Origin: Vreelandella populi
Lineage (GTDB): Bacteria > Pseudomonadota > Gammaproteobacteria > Pseudomonadales > Halomonadaceae
Assembly (NCBI RefSeq): GCF_003989825.1
Contig: NZ_RZHE01000006.1
Coordinates: 496,001 to 560,000, forward strand
Direction of reading: 5' to 3'
DNA: 64,000 bases
The notes under the pieces were generated by a model. The model was given only the letters and a program-made list of their open reading frames with translations. It was not told where the DNA came from and searched no databases. Both the position numbers and the translations under genes were made by a program. The first letter of the stretch is position 1, and the number at the start of each line of letters is the position of its first letter. Below are positions 57,234 to 64,000 of the stretch, in pieces.

Positions 57234-57262
57234 AAACGCCTGCTTTGAGCAGGCGTTTTTTT
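57234..57262 (+). terminator. Intrinsic terminator after der
   Basis: AAACGCCTGC pairs with GCAGGCGTTT around TTTGA, followed by a run of T. It ends the yfgM-bamB-der transcript. Confidence 0.93.
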
Positions 57263-57394
57263 GTTCTACCCTACCATGGCGCTTTCAACGCCTTTAATTC
57301 GCTTGACAGAAAATCCTGCGGGCCCTCAAATAGCCGCGCTTTTTAGCCTATCACGTTGGCAGTTGCCATCACTGCCCTTCTTAGGAGGGAACTT

Positions 57395-58009
57395 ATGCGT
57401 TATGCCGTTCGTCACTGGCGCTGGCTGGTGACCCTTAGTTTGGCCAGCCTGCTTAGTGGCTGTCTTGCACTGCCCCAAACAGGGCTTTTTGCGTTCCGCT
57501 TGGCGGTCACATCGCTGGGCGTTGAGGATGTACGTATTGGCCCCTACAGCATCAATGCAGGCCTGGATACCAGCGACCTGACCAGCCTGCTGGCGTCAAG
57601 CCTGGGCGCTGGCAGCCTGCCGGTTCAGGCAACGCTTGCCATGGGTCTGGGGTTACCGGCTGGCATGCCACCGGTGGCCATGTCAGGCTTTAACTGGACG
57701 CTGGATATGCCGGGCGTTGATCCTGTGCAGGGGAAATATACCCAGGATGTTTCATTGACCCCAGGCGACGGCGCCAACCTGCGCCTGCCGGTGGCGTTTG
57801 ATATCCTGGCGACCGATACCCAGAAGATGACGCCGATGCTCAATTTAGCCAGGCAGCTCGCTGCTCAAGGCGAGCTGCCGGCGGGTAGTCAACTGGCTAT
57901 CACGCCGGGGGATCTGCGCGGGCTTGGCATGACGCTACCCGCAGGGCTACTGACGCCGACCATTCGCCTCAATGTAGGTGAAGATGGCCAGCTGATTCCA
58001 CAGCGTTAA
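57395..58009 (+). CDS. Hypothetical lipoprotein (204 aa)
   Basis: The start at 57395 has a strong ribosome site (AGGAGGGA). The signal MRYAVRHWRWLVTLSLASLL ends in lipobox LLSGC, lipid on Cys23. The mature part is rich in Leu, Gly and Pro (LAMGLGLPAGMPPVAMSGF, NWTLDMPGVDPVQGKYTQD) and looks like beta-sandwich of the LEA14-type or related lipoproteins; this is a weak likeness. It converges with the ATPase gene downstream, overlapping by four bases at the 3' ends. Function not recognised. Confidence 0.75.
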   Translation: MRYAVRHWRWLVTLSLASLLSGCLALPQTGLFAFRLAVTSLGVEDVRIGPYSINAGLDTSDLTSLLASSLGAGSLPVQATLAMGLGLPAGMPPVAMSGFNWTLDMPGVDPVQGKYTQDVSLTPGDGANLRLPVAFDILATDTQKMTPMLNLARQLAAQGELPAGSQLAITPGDLRGLGMTLPAGLLTPTIRLNVGEDGQLIPQR

Positions 58010-58875
58010 CGTTTCTCTTCCAGGCGTTTGCGGCCAACAAAGTGAGCCGCAAACTGCCACGCCGTACGACCACTGCGCCCACCGCGTAATGTAGCAAAGC
58101 GCACCGCTTCAGCTCTTGCTGCGTCATCCCAATCGCCCGGCTTGCCTACCTGCCTGACCCAGTGCTCGCATACTTCAAGATACGTGGCCTGGCTGAACGG
58201 GTGAAAGCCCAGCCACAAGCCAAACCGGTCCGACAGGGAGATTTTTTCCTCCACTGCATCACCGTGATGAAGCTCCTCGCCTACGAGCTGTGACCCGCTA
58301 TTGTCGTCCATCGACTCCGGCAGCAAATGGCGTCGGTTGGATGTTGCATACAGCAGTACGTTTTCAGGCGGGCCGGTCAAAGCGCCATCCAGTACGCTCT
58401 TTAACGCCTTGTAGGCAGCGTCGTTACCTTCAAACGACAGATCATCGCAGTACACTACAAACCGGTGCGGCACATGGCGTAACTGCTCAACCAGCATGGG
58501 CAGGCTTGCCAGGTCGTGACGGTCGACCTGGATCAAGCGCAACCCCTCACCACCCAGTGAGTTAAGCAGCGCGCGCACCACCGATGATTTACCGCTTCCC
58601 CGCGAGCCCCAGAGCAGGGCGTGGTTCGCCGGTAAGCCTTGCAGAAAAGCGCGGGTGTTATCCAAAAGCGCCAGCTTCTGCCGTTCAATACCTAGCAGGT
58701 CGTCCATGGTCATGGCATCGCGGGGCGGTACCGGTACCAACCGGCCACCCAGCGGATGGCGCTGCCAAATGGCGGCCACGTGGATGCTCCAGTCCACCGG
58801 TGTCGGGGCGGGGGGCAGCCACTGCTCTACGTGGTCAAGTAGCGTGGTTAAACGTTGGTTCAGTTCAGCGTCCAT
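58006..58875 (-). CDS. DUF815-like AAA-type ATPase
   Basis: A 289-residue P-loop ATPase. Walker A GSRGSGKSS begins at residue 90 (LLWGSRGSGKSSVVRALLNS), Walker B is RFVVYCDDLSFEG, and a sensor-like LLYATSNRRHLLPE follows, then ISLSDRFGLWLGFHPFSQ. This succession is that of the DUF815 family, widespread in proteobacteria and without a proven function. No membrane segments. It stands alone on the minus strand between two plus-strand lipoprotein genes. Confidence 0.85.
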   Translation of the reverse strand: MDAELNQRLTTLLDHVEQWLPPAPTPVDWSIHVAAIWQRHPLGGRLVPVPPRDAMTMDDLLGIERQKLALLDNTRAFLQGLPANHALLWGSRGSGKSSVVRALLNSLGGEGLRLIQVDRHDLASLPMLVEQLRHVPHRFVVYCDDLSFEGNDAAYKALKSVLDGALTGPPENVLLYATSNRRHLLPESMDDNSGSQLVGEELHHGDAVEEKISLSDRFGLWLGFHPFSQATYLEVCEHWVRQVGKPGDWDDAARAEAVRFATLRGGRSGRTAWQFAAHFVGRKRLEEKR

Positions 58876-58978
58876 ACCTATCCTCTGGCAAGCAGGGTTA
58901 CAATAAGGGGATTGATTTACCGCTCTTAGTGGTTATCTTGTGTTCAAGGAACTCATTCGTCTATAAGGAAACCATCTC

Positions 58979-59782
58979 ATGCGCTGGCTTCGTCCATTTG
59001 CGGTTACCGCGTTGTGCGCTTCACTGGCAGCCTGTTCCACTTCGCCCACCGGGCGCTCGCAATTACTGCTGCTCTCAGATGATCAGCTCAACGAAATGGG
59101 TCAACAGGCATTTGCCCAGTATCAGCAGGATGTCCCCATTGCTGACCAGGCCAGCCTTCGCTATGTGCAATGCATCACCGATGCGATTGTTGAAGTGCTT
59201 CCCGGCGAGCAGCGCAATCTGGATTGGCAGGTGCGTGTCTTCAAGGCCGAGCAGCCCAACGCCTTTGCCCTGCCCGGCGGTTACATGGGTGTAAACACCG
59301 GCATGCTGAATATCGCCACCACCCAGGACCAGCTGGCCGCCGTTGTCGGCCATGAAATTGGCCACGTGCTTGCCCGCCACGCCAACGAGCGTGCCTCAAC
59401 CCAGAATGCCACCTCCCTTGGGCTATCGGTGATTTCCAGTGCGTCAGGCATGCAAACCCCGGGCGGACAGCAGCTGATGGGCGTACTGGGCCTCGGCGCT
59501 CAATACGGCATTGCCTTGCCCTTCTCACGCCGTCATGAAAGTGAAGCCGATATCATTGGCCTGGATCTCATGGCCCAGGCAGGTTTTGACCCCCGCCAAA
59601 GCGTAACGCTTTGGGAAAATATGCAGGCAGCCTCTGGGGGCGGCGCCCCGCCCGCCTGGATGTCGACCCACCCCAACCAGGGCCAGCGTATTCAGGGCCT
59701 TCAGGCCAATATGGATGGCGCGCTCGCCACCTATGAGCAGGCACGCAGCAGCGGGCGTACGCCTAACTGTCAGCGTCCCTGA
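58979..59782 (+). CDS. M48-family metalloprotease lipoprotein
   Basis: A 267-residue periplasmic zinc protease. Lipobox SLAAC, lipid on Cys19. The HEXXH site is VVGHEIGHVLARHANERAS with His125, Glu126 and His129; the third ligand is the Glu in RRHESEADIIGLDLMAQAG. The substrate-cleft motif AFALPGGYMGVNTGML is present. It is close to LoiP/YcaL-type proteins that clear misfolded outer-membrane proteins. Preceded by AAGGAAACC. A palindromic terminator follows. Confidence 0.92.
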   Translation: MRWLRPFAVTALCASLAACSTSPTGRSQLLLLSDDQLNEMGQQAFAQYQQDVPIADQASLRYVQCITDAIVEVLPGEQRNLDWQVRVFKAEQPNAFALPGGYMGVNTGMLNIATTQDQLAAVVGHEIGHVLARHANERASTQNATSLGLSVISSASGMQTPGGQQLMGVLGLGAQYGIALPFSRRHESEADIIGLDLMAQAGFDPRQSVTLWENMQAASGGGAPPAWMSTHPNQGQRIQGLQANMDGALATYEQARSSGRTPNCQRP

Positions 59783-59816
59783 GGTACCGACTTTAGTCGG
59801 CTGGCGATAAAACCAG

Positions 59817-59848
59817 CCAAAAGGGCCGAGCGATCTCGGCCCTTTTGG
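59817..59848. terminator. Bidirectional terminator between the M48 protease and aroE
   Basis: CCAAAAGGGCCGAG pairs with CTCGGCCCTTTTGG around CGAT. With A-run on one side and T-run on the other it can stop both convergent genes. Confidence 0.93.
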
Positions 59849-59860
59849 TTTCCAGCTCGG

Positions 59861-60682
59861 TTAGCCAGCGTTCAGCATCCGGCGCAGCGTCTGGCGCACG
59901 TGGGTGGTGTCAGGACGCACGTTGCGCCATAAAAAGAACGCTTCAGCGGCCTGCTCAACCAGCATTCCCAACCCGTCCAGCCGTTGGGCGCCGTGGGTGC
60001 CGGCCCATTTCAGAAACACCGTCTCTTCCGCACCGTACATCATGTCGTAGGCCCAGGCGCCGTCGGCAAACAAGTTGTCGGGTAGCGGCGGTAGATCGCC
60101 GTTAAGGCTTGCGCTGCTACCGTTGATTACCACATCAAATGGACCTTTAGCCGCTTTGAAGCCCCCACTGTACAGCTCACCGAGGTCGCAGAAATCCTCT
60201 GCCAGCTGCTGGGCTTTTTCAGGGGTGCGGTTGACCACCATCACCTCGCCTGGCTGCTCAGCGAGCAGCGGCTCCAGGATACCCTGCACGGCCCCGCCGG
60301 CGCCCACTACCAGCACGCGTTTGCCCGCCAGCGTAACGCGGTGATATTTCAGATCACGTATCAGACCAACGCCATCCGTGTTATCGCCATAAGTAAGTCC
60401 GTTGCCCCCCACCGTTAAGGTATTGACCGCTTTGGCACGCTGGGCGCGTTTGCTCAGGGTGTCGCATAACGCATACGCCTCGCCTTTAAAGGGTACGGTA
60501 ACATTGGCTCCCCGCCCGCCCTTCTCGACAAAAGTGCGCCAGGCGTCGGCGAAGCCGTCGGGAGGCGCCTGCTTCGCCGTATATTCGATTATTTGCTGCG
60601 TCTGCTGAGCAAATTCGGCGTGGATCAGCGGCGACTTTGAGTGCTCAATCGGGTTGCCAAATACGCAGTAAAGGTCACTCAT
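59861..60682 (-). CDS. aroE: Shikimate dehydrogenase
   Basis: A 273-residue NADPH-dependent enzyme of aromatic amino acid synthesis. Motifs: FGNPIEHSKSPLIHAEF (shikimate pocket), GANVTVPFKGEAYALCD with the catalytic Lys, NTLTVGGNGLTYGDNTDGVG, the Rossmann loop VLVVGAGGAVQGILEPLL, VVNRTPEKAQQLAED and GLGMLVEQAAEAFFLW. Length matches E. coli AroE. It lies 61 bases after hemF in the conserved dprA-tsaC-hemF-aroE block. Confidence 0.96.
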   Translation of the reverse strand: MSDLYCVFGNPIEHSKSPLIHAEFAQQTQQIIEYTAKQAPPDGFADAWRTFVEKGGRGANVTVPFKGEAYALCDTLSKRAQRAKAVNTLTVGGNGLTYGDNTDGVGLIRDLKYHRVTLAGKRVLVVGAGGAVQGILEPLLAEQPGEVMVVNRTPEKAQQLAEDFCDLGELYSGGFKAAKGPFDVVINGSSASLNGDLPPLPDNLFADGAWAYDMMYGAEETVFLKWAGTHGAQRLDGLGMLVEQAAEAFFLWRNVRPDTTHVRQTLRRMLNAG

Positions 60683-60743
60683 TAGCGCGTTCCTATGCGG
60701 TGTTTACGTTACCCTACGTTGCTACGCAGCCGAGCAGGTAGCA

Positions 60744-61757
<1,014 letters not shown>

Positions 61758-62600
61758 CTACGGCCGCGCCTGGAAGCGCACGAGCGCCCGGCGGTAGGCG
61801 CCGCTTCGCACCGCGCGGCTGATCATGGGCATGGCGCTTTTGATCCCAGCCCGCACCAGCTGGCGCTGAAGCCGAGGCATATCCAATTCAAGTTGGTTTG
61901 CGGCCCATTCGGGAAGCAGGTCGATACCCGCACGCATGAAAAGAGCGCCGGCCGGGCGAAAGATTAGATGGCGCGGCGGGGCGTTTAGCAATACTTGTAC
62001 GACTTCCTGGGTGCGCTCGTCGCAGATGAGTTCGCGCCGCTTGGTGTCGAGATACGCCTCGACGGCGGCGCAACTGTCAGGCACGTTGCGCGCTCCCAAC
62101 GCCTCGGCGATACAGGCGGTCTCGAAAAAGTAACGGTCCTGGCTCTCGCGCTCAAGGTGAGGATTACGATAACGCAGGTGTGCGGCCATGAAGCGGCTCA
62201 TCTCCGCCACATGCACCCAGGTGAGAAGGTCAGGATCGTCGGCCGAGTAAGGGCGGCCGTCGGCGGCGTGGCCGCGTACGTTGGCGTGCACCCGGCGCAC
62301 CCGAGCGATCGCCTCTTCGGCCTGCGCGAAGGTGCCGAAGCTGGTGGTGGCGATGAAATCACTGGTGCGTCTTAGCCGCCCGACCATATCGTGGCGAAAG
62401 CTTGAGTGATCCCATACACCGGCCAGCGCCAGCGGATGCAGCATCTGCAAGAGCAGTGCGCTGATACCGCCGCACATCATGGGGGTGAAGTCGCCATGAA
62501 TGTTGCGTACCAGGCCATCCAGAGGAAAGGGGCCAGGATTTTGCGCGGCGCGCGCCTCACCCAGGCGCGACGCCATGGCGTCATACAAGAAAGTGATCAC
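61758..62600 (-). CDS. Oxygenase MpaB-like family protein (DUF2236)
   Basis: A 280-residue protein, start GTG 62600 (an ATG eight codons on is possible). The family pattern includes GGISALLLQMLHPLALAGVW, HSSFRHDMVGRLRRTSDFI, RRVHANVRGHAADGRPYSAD, and LLTWVHVAEMSRFMAAHL with conserved histidines. Members of this family, including a rubber oxygenase (Lcp-related) and MpaB, bind haem or similar cofactors; the substrate here is unknown. It is inserted between tsaC (2-base gap) and hemF in an otherwise conserved block. Confidence 0.82.
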   Translation of the reverse strand: MITFLYDAMASRLGEARAAQNPGPFPLDGLVRNIHGDFTPMMCGGISALLLQMLHPLALAGVWDHSSFRHDMVGRLRRTSDFIATTSFGTFAQAEEAIARVRRVHANVRGHAADGRPYSADDPDLLTWVHVAEMSRFMAAHLRYRNPHLERESQDRYFFETACIAEALGARNVPDSCAAVEAYLDTKRRELICDERTQEVVQVLLNAPPRHLIFRPAGALFMRAGIDLLPEWAANQLELDMPRLQRQLVRAGIKSAMPMISRAVRSGAYRRALVRFQARP

Positions 62601-62602
62601 GG

Positions 62603-63160
62603 CTATGCGCGCAGCACCTGGCCCGTGGCAAGATCGCGTATGGTGCTGGGTCGTGGGTTGCCTCCCAGCTCACCGGCCACAATCGCGGCGACCTCCTGGC
62701 CAAAGATGCTGACAATTTCGTCACTACTCATGGCCGGTGGCTCTCCGGCGCGATTGGCCGAGGTAGAGACTAACGGGCCGCCAAACGCCTCGCACAGCGC
62801 CTTCATTAGCGGGTGGTCGGTCACCCGCAGCGCTACGCGCTGGTGAGCCCCGCGTACCAGCGCGTGGCTGCGGCCGTTATCCGGCACCAGCCATGTATTG
62901 GGGCCAGGCCAGCTAGACGCCAGTGGGGCATGCAGGGCCAAGGGAAGCTGATTTAACCAGGGCTGGAACTGCTGGATACTCGCAGCCACCAGAATAACGC
63001 CCTTGGCCGGGTCGCGCTCTTTCATGCGCATTAATCGGGTAAGCGCTTCGTCATTATCCGGGTCGCAGCTAAGCCCCCAGACGGCTTCGGTGGGGCAGGC
63101 AATCACACCACCTGCGTGCAGCGCATTAATGGCAGTATCGAGGTCGGTAGCCGGTTTCAT
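62603..63160 (-). CDS. tsaC: Threonylcarbamoyl-AMP synthase
   Basis: A 185-residue YrdC-fold enzyme making L-threonylcarbamoyladenylate for t6A37 of tRNA. The start MKPATDLDTAINALHAGG at 63160 follows AGGAGTTGCC; the in-frame extension to 63265 runs into the dprA end and is dropped. Motifs: GGVIACPTEAVWGLSCDPDN, RLMRMKERDPAKGVILVAAS, SSWPGPNTWLVPDN, RVALRVTDHPLMKAL and PLVSTSANRAGEPPA. Length is close to E. coli TsaC (190). Confidence 0.96.
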   Translation of the reverse strand: MKPATDLDTAINALHAGGVIACPTEAVWGLSCDPDNDEALTRLMRMKERDPAKGVILVAASIQQFQPWLNQLPLALHAPLASSWPGPNTWLVPDNGRSHALVRGAHQRVALRVTDHPLMKALCEAFGGPLVSTSANRAGEPPAMSSDEIVSIFGQEVAAIVAGELGGNPRPSTIRDLATGQVLRA

Positions 63161-63216
63161 GGCAACTCCTGCTCTACTCAAGGCAACGGGCAATAAAAAG
63201 AGTTTTCCGCATCCTA

Positions 63217-64000
63217 TCACGGCCTGGGCAAGCGCACCCAGCCACCCGCCTGCTGGGCTACCCAACCATCAAGCTCCAGCATGAGCAGCCGCTGCTGGCA
63301 GCCGCTGACGCTTTCACCGGTCGCCTGCACCAGCACATCAAGGGGCGTAGGCGTTGCTGATAAGTCACGTAACAGTGTATCAGGCAGTGTTTCGCACTCA
63401 TCAGCCTCAGCGACTGGGACTTGCGGCTCAACGGTAGGCGGCGGCAAAAACGTGCTTGCCCACTGCTGTAGCTCTTCAAGCATGTCGTCAACGTGACGCA
63501 CCAGTGTTGCCCCGTTACGCAGCAGGTGCAGGCAGCCCTGTGCCTGTACGTTATGCAGCGACCCCGGCAGGGCAAATAGCTCCTTGCCCTGCTCCAGTGC
63601 CAGACGTGCGCTGACCAGCGAGCCGCTTTTCTCTGTCGCCTCCACCACCAGCGTGCCTAGAGAAAGCCCGGTCACGATGCGATTGCGCCGTGGAAAGAAG
63701 GCAGGCCGGGCCACCGTACCCGGCGGGTGTTCTGAAAGCAGCAGCCCGCCGGGTGCCTGGCCCAATTGTTCGTGAAGATCACGGTGCCGGGCGGGGTAGA
63801 TAACATCAACGCCACAGCCCAGCACGGCAATGCTGCTCCCGCCGGCGCTTAACGCAGCGCGCTGGGCGATACCATCAACCCCAAGTGCCATCCCGCTAAC
63901 CACGCACCACCCGCGGCGCGCCAACTCGCGGGCAAACCCTTGCGCATTAGCGCTCCCTTCCGAGGTCGGCTTGCGGGTTCCCACCATGGCAAGCTTTGGG
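63217..64000 (-). CDS. dprA: DNA-processing protein DprA, start outside the window
   Basis: The frame is open from the stop at 63217 to base 64000; the N-terminal part is cut by the window edge. Visible are PKLAMVGTRKPTSEG, WCVVSGMALGVDGIAQRAAL, GGSSIAVLGCGVDVIYPARH, LLLSEHPPGTVARPAFFPRR, NRIVTGLSLGTLVVEATEKS and GSLVSARLALEQGKELFALP, the Rossmann-like core that binds ssDNA and loads RecA during transformation. A winged-helix-like end follows (LDVLVQATGESVSGCQQRL, LELDGWVAQQAGGWVRL). Confidence 0.95.
   Translation of the reverse strand, partial: PKLAMVGTRKPTSEGSANAQGFARELARRGWCVVSGMALGVDGIAQRAALSAGGSSIAVLGCGVDVIYPARHRDLHEQLGQAPGGLLLSEHPPGTVARPAFFPRRNRIVTGLSLGTLVVEATEKSGSLVSARLALEQGKELFALPGSLHNVQAQGCLHLLRNGATLVRHVDDMLEELQQWASTFLPPPTVEPQVPVAEADECETLPDTLLRDLSATPTPLDVLVQATGESVSGCQQRLLMLELDGWVAQQAGGWVRLPRP

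Overview
The window looks like a chromosomal segment of a halophilic gammaproteobacterium of the Halomonadaceae (Halomonas/Vreelandella-like). This is inferred from the moderately GC-rich coding sequence, the gammaproteobacterial housekeeping gene orders (queA-tgt-yajC-secDF; suhB/trmJ-cysE-iscRS; ndk-rlmN-pilW-rodZ-ispG-hisS-yfgM-bamB-der; aroE-hemF-tsaC-dprA) and a catabolic locus rich in transporters. No sequence search was possible, so the genus is an inference.

Region 1 (1-7.6 kb) is an accessory stretch full of gene debris. It carries an RNase Z-like metallo-beta-lactamase-fold gene cut by the window edge, an exported MetX-like alpha/beta hydrolase, a higBA toxin-antitoxin module whose toxin gene is frameshifted, a glycerol dehydrogenase, a GST and a DsbA/FrnE-family oxidoreductase. 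Among them lie diverged partial copies of the same genes: two extra copies of the hydrolase 3' end, a frameshifted chimeric FrnE copy and a broken half copy of the RNase Z-like gene. Region 2 (7.3-10.5 kb) is visibly AT-rich and holds four unrecognised genes, three of them encoding membrane or possibly membrane-linked products. Region 3 (10.7-17.1 kb) is a tight four-gene operon encoding an SMC ATPase, a MukE/MksE-like subunit, a kleisin-like subunit and a TOPRIM protein. This is an MksBEFG/Wadjet-type system expected to act against plasmids. A divergent RelE/XRE toxin-antitoxin pair with a clear palindromic operator follows at 17.3-18.0 kb.

Region 4 (18.0-36.0 kb) is a large catabolic locus with three different histone-deacetylase-fold amidohydrolases. 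A GntR-amidohydrolase pair is divergent from an operon for a peptide-type ABC importer, a GlcD-like FAD oxidase and a HisC-like aminotransferase. That operon converges at a 20-bp palindrome with an opposing set: AraC regulator, RidA, ornithine-cyclodeaminase-family enzyme, TRAP transporter, two more amidohydrolases and a branched-chain-type aminotransferase. Together they suggest uptake, deacetylation and then transamination or oxidation of an N-acetylated amine or amino compound. The substrate is not known from sequence.

Region 5 (36-64 kb) is core genome: exoD, tRNA-Leu(CAA), queuosine genes, Sec accessory genes, a SuhB protein whose metal-binding motifs are eroded, TrmJ, CysE, a reduced isc operon (iscR-iscS-iscA without iscU, hscBA or fdx, with a tail-less IscS), nucleoside diphosphate kinase, RlmN, PilW, RodZ, IspG, HisS, YfgM, BamB, Der, a small lipoprotein, a DUF815-like ATPase, an M48 protease, AroE, HemF, an MpaB-family protein, TsaC and the start-less end of DprA. 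No rRNA, CRISPR array, integrase, transposase or prophage gene was seen.
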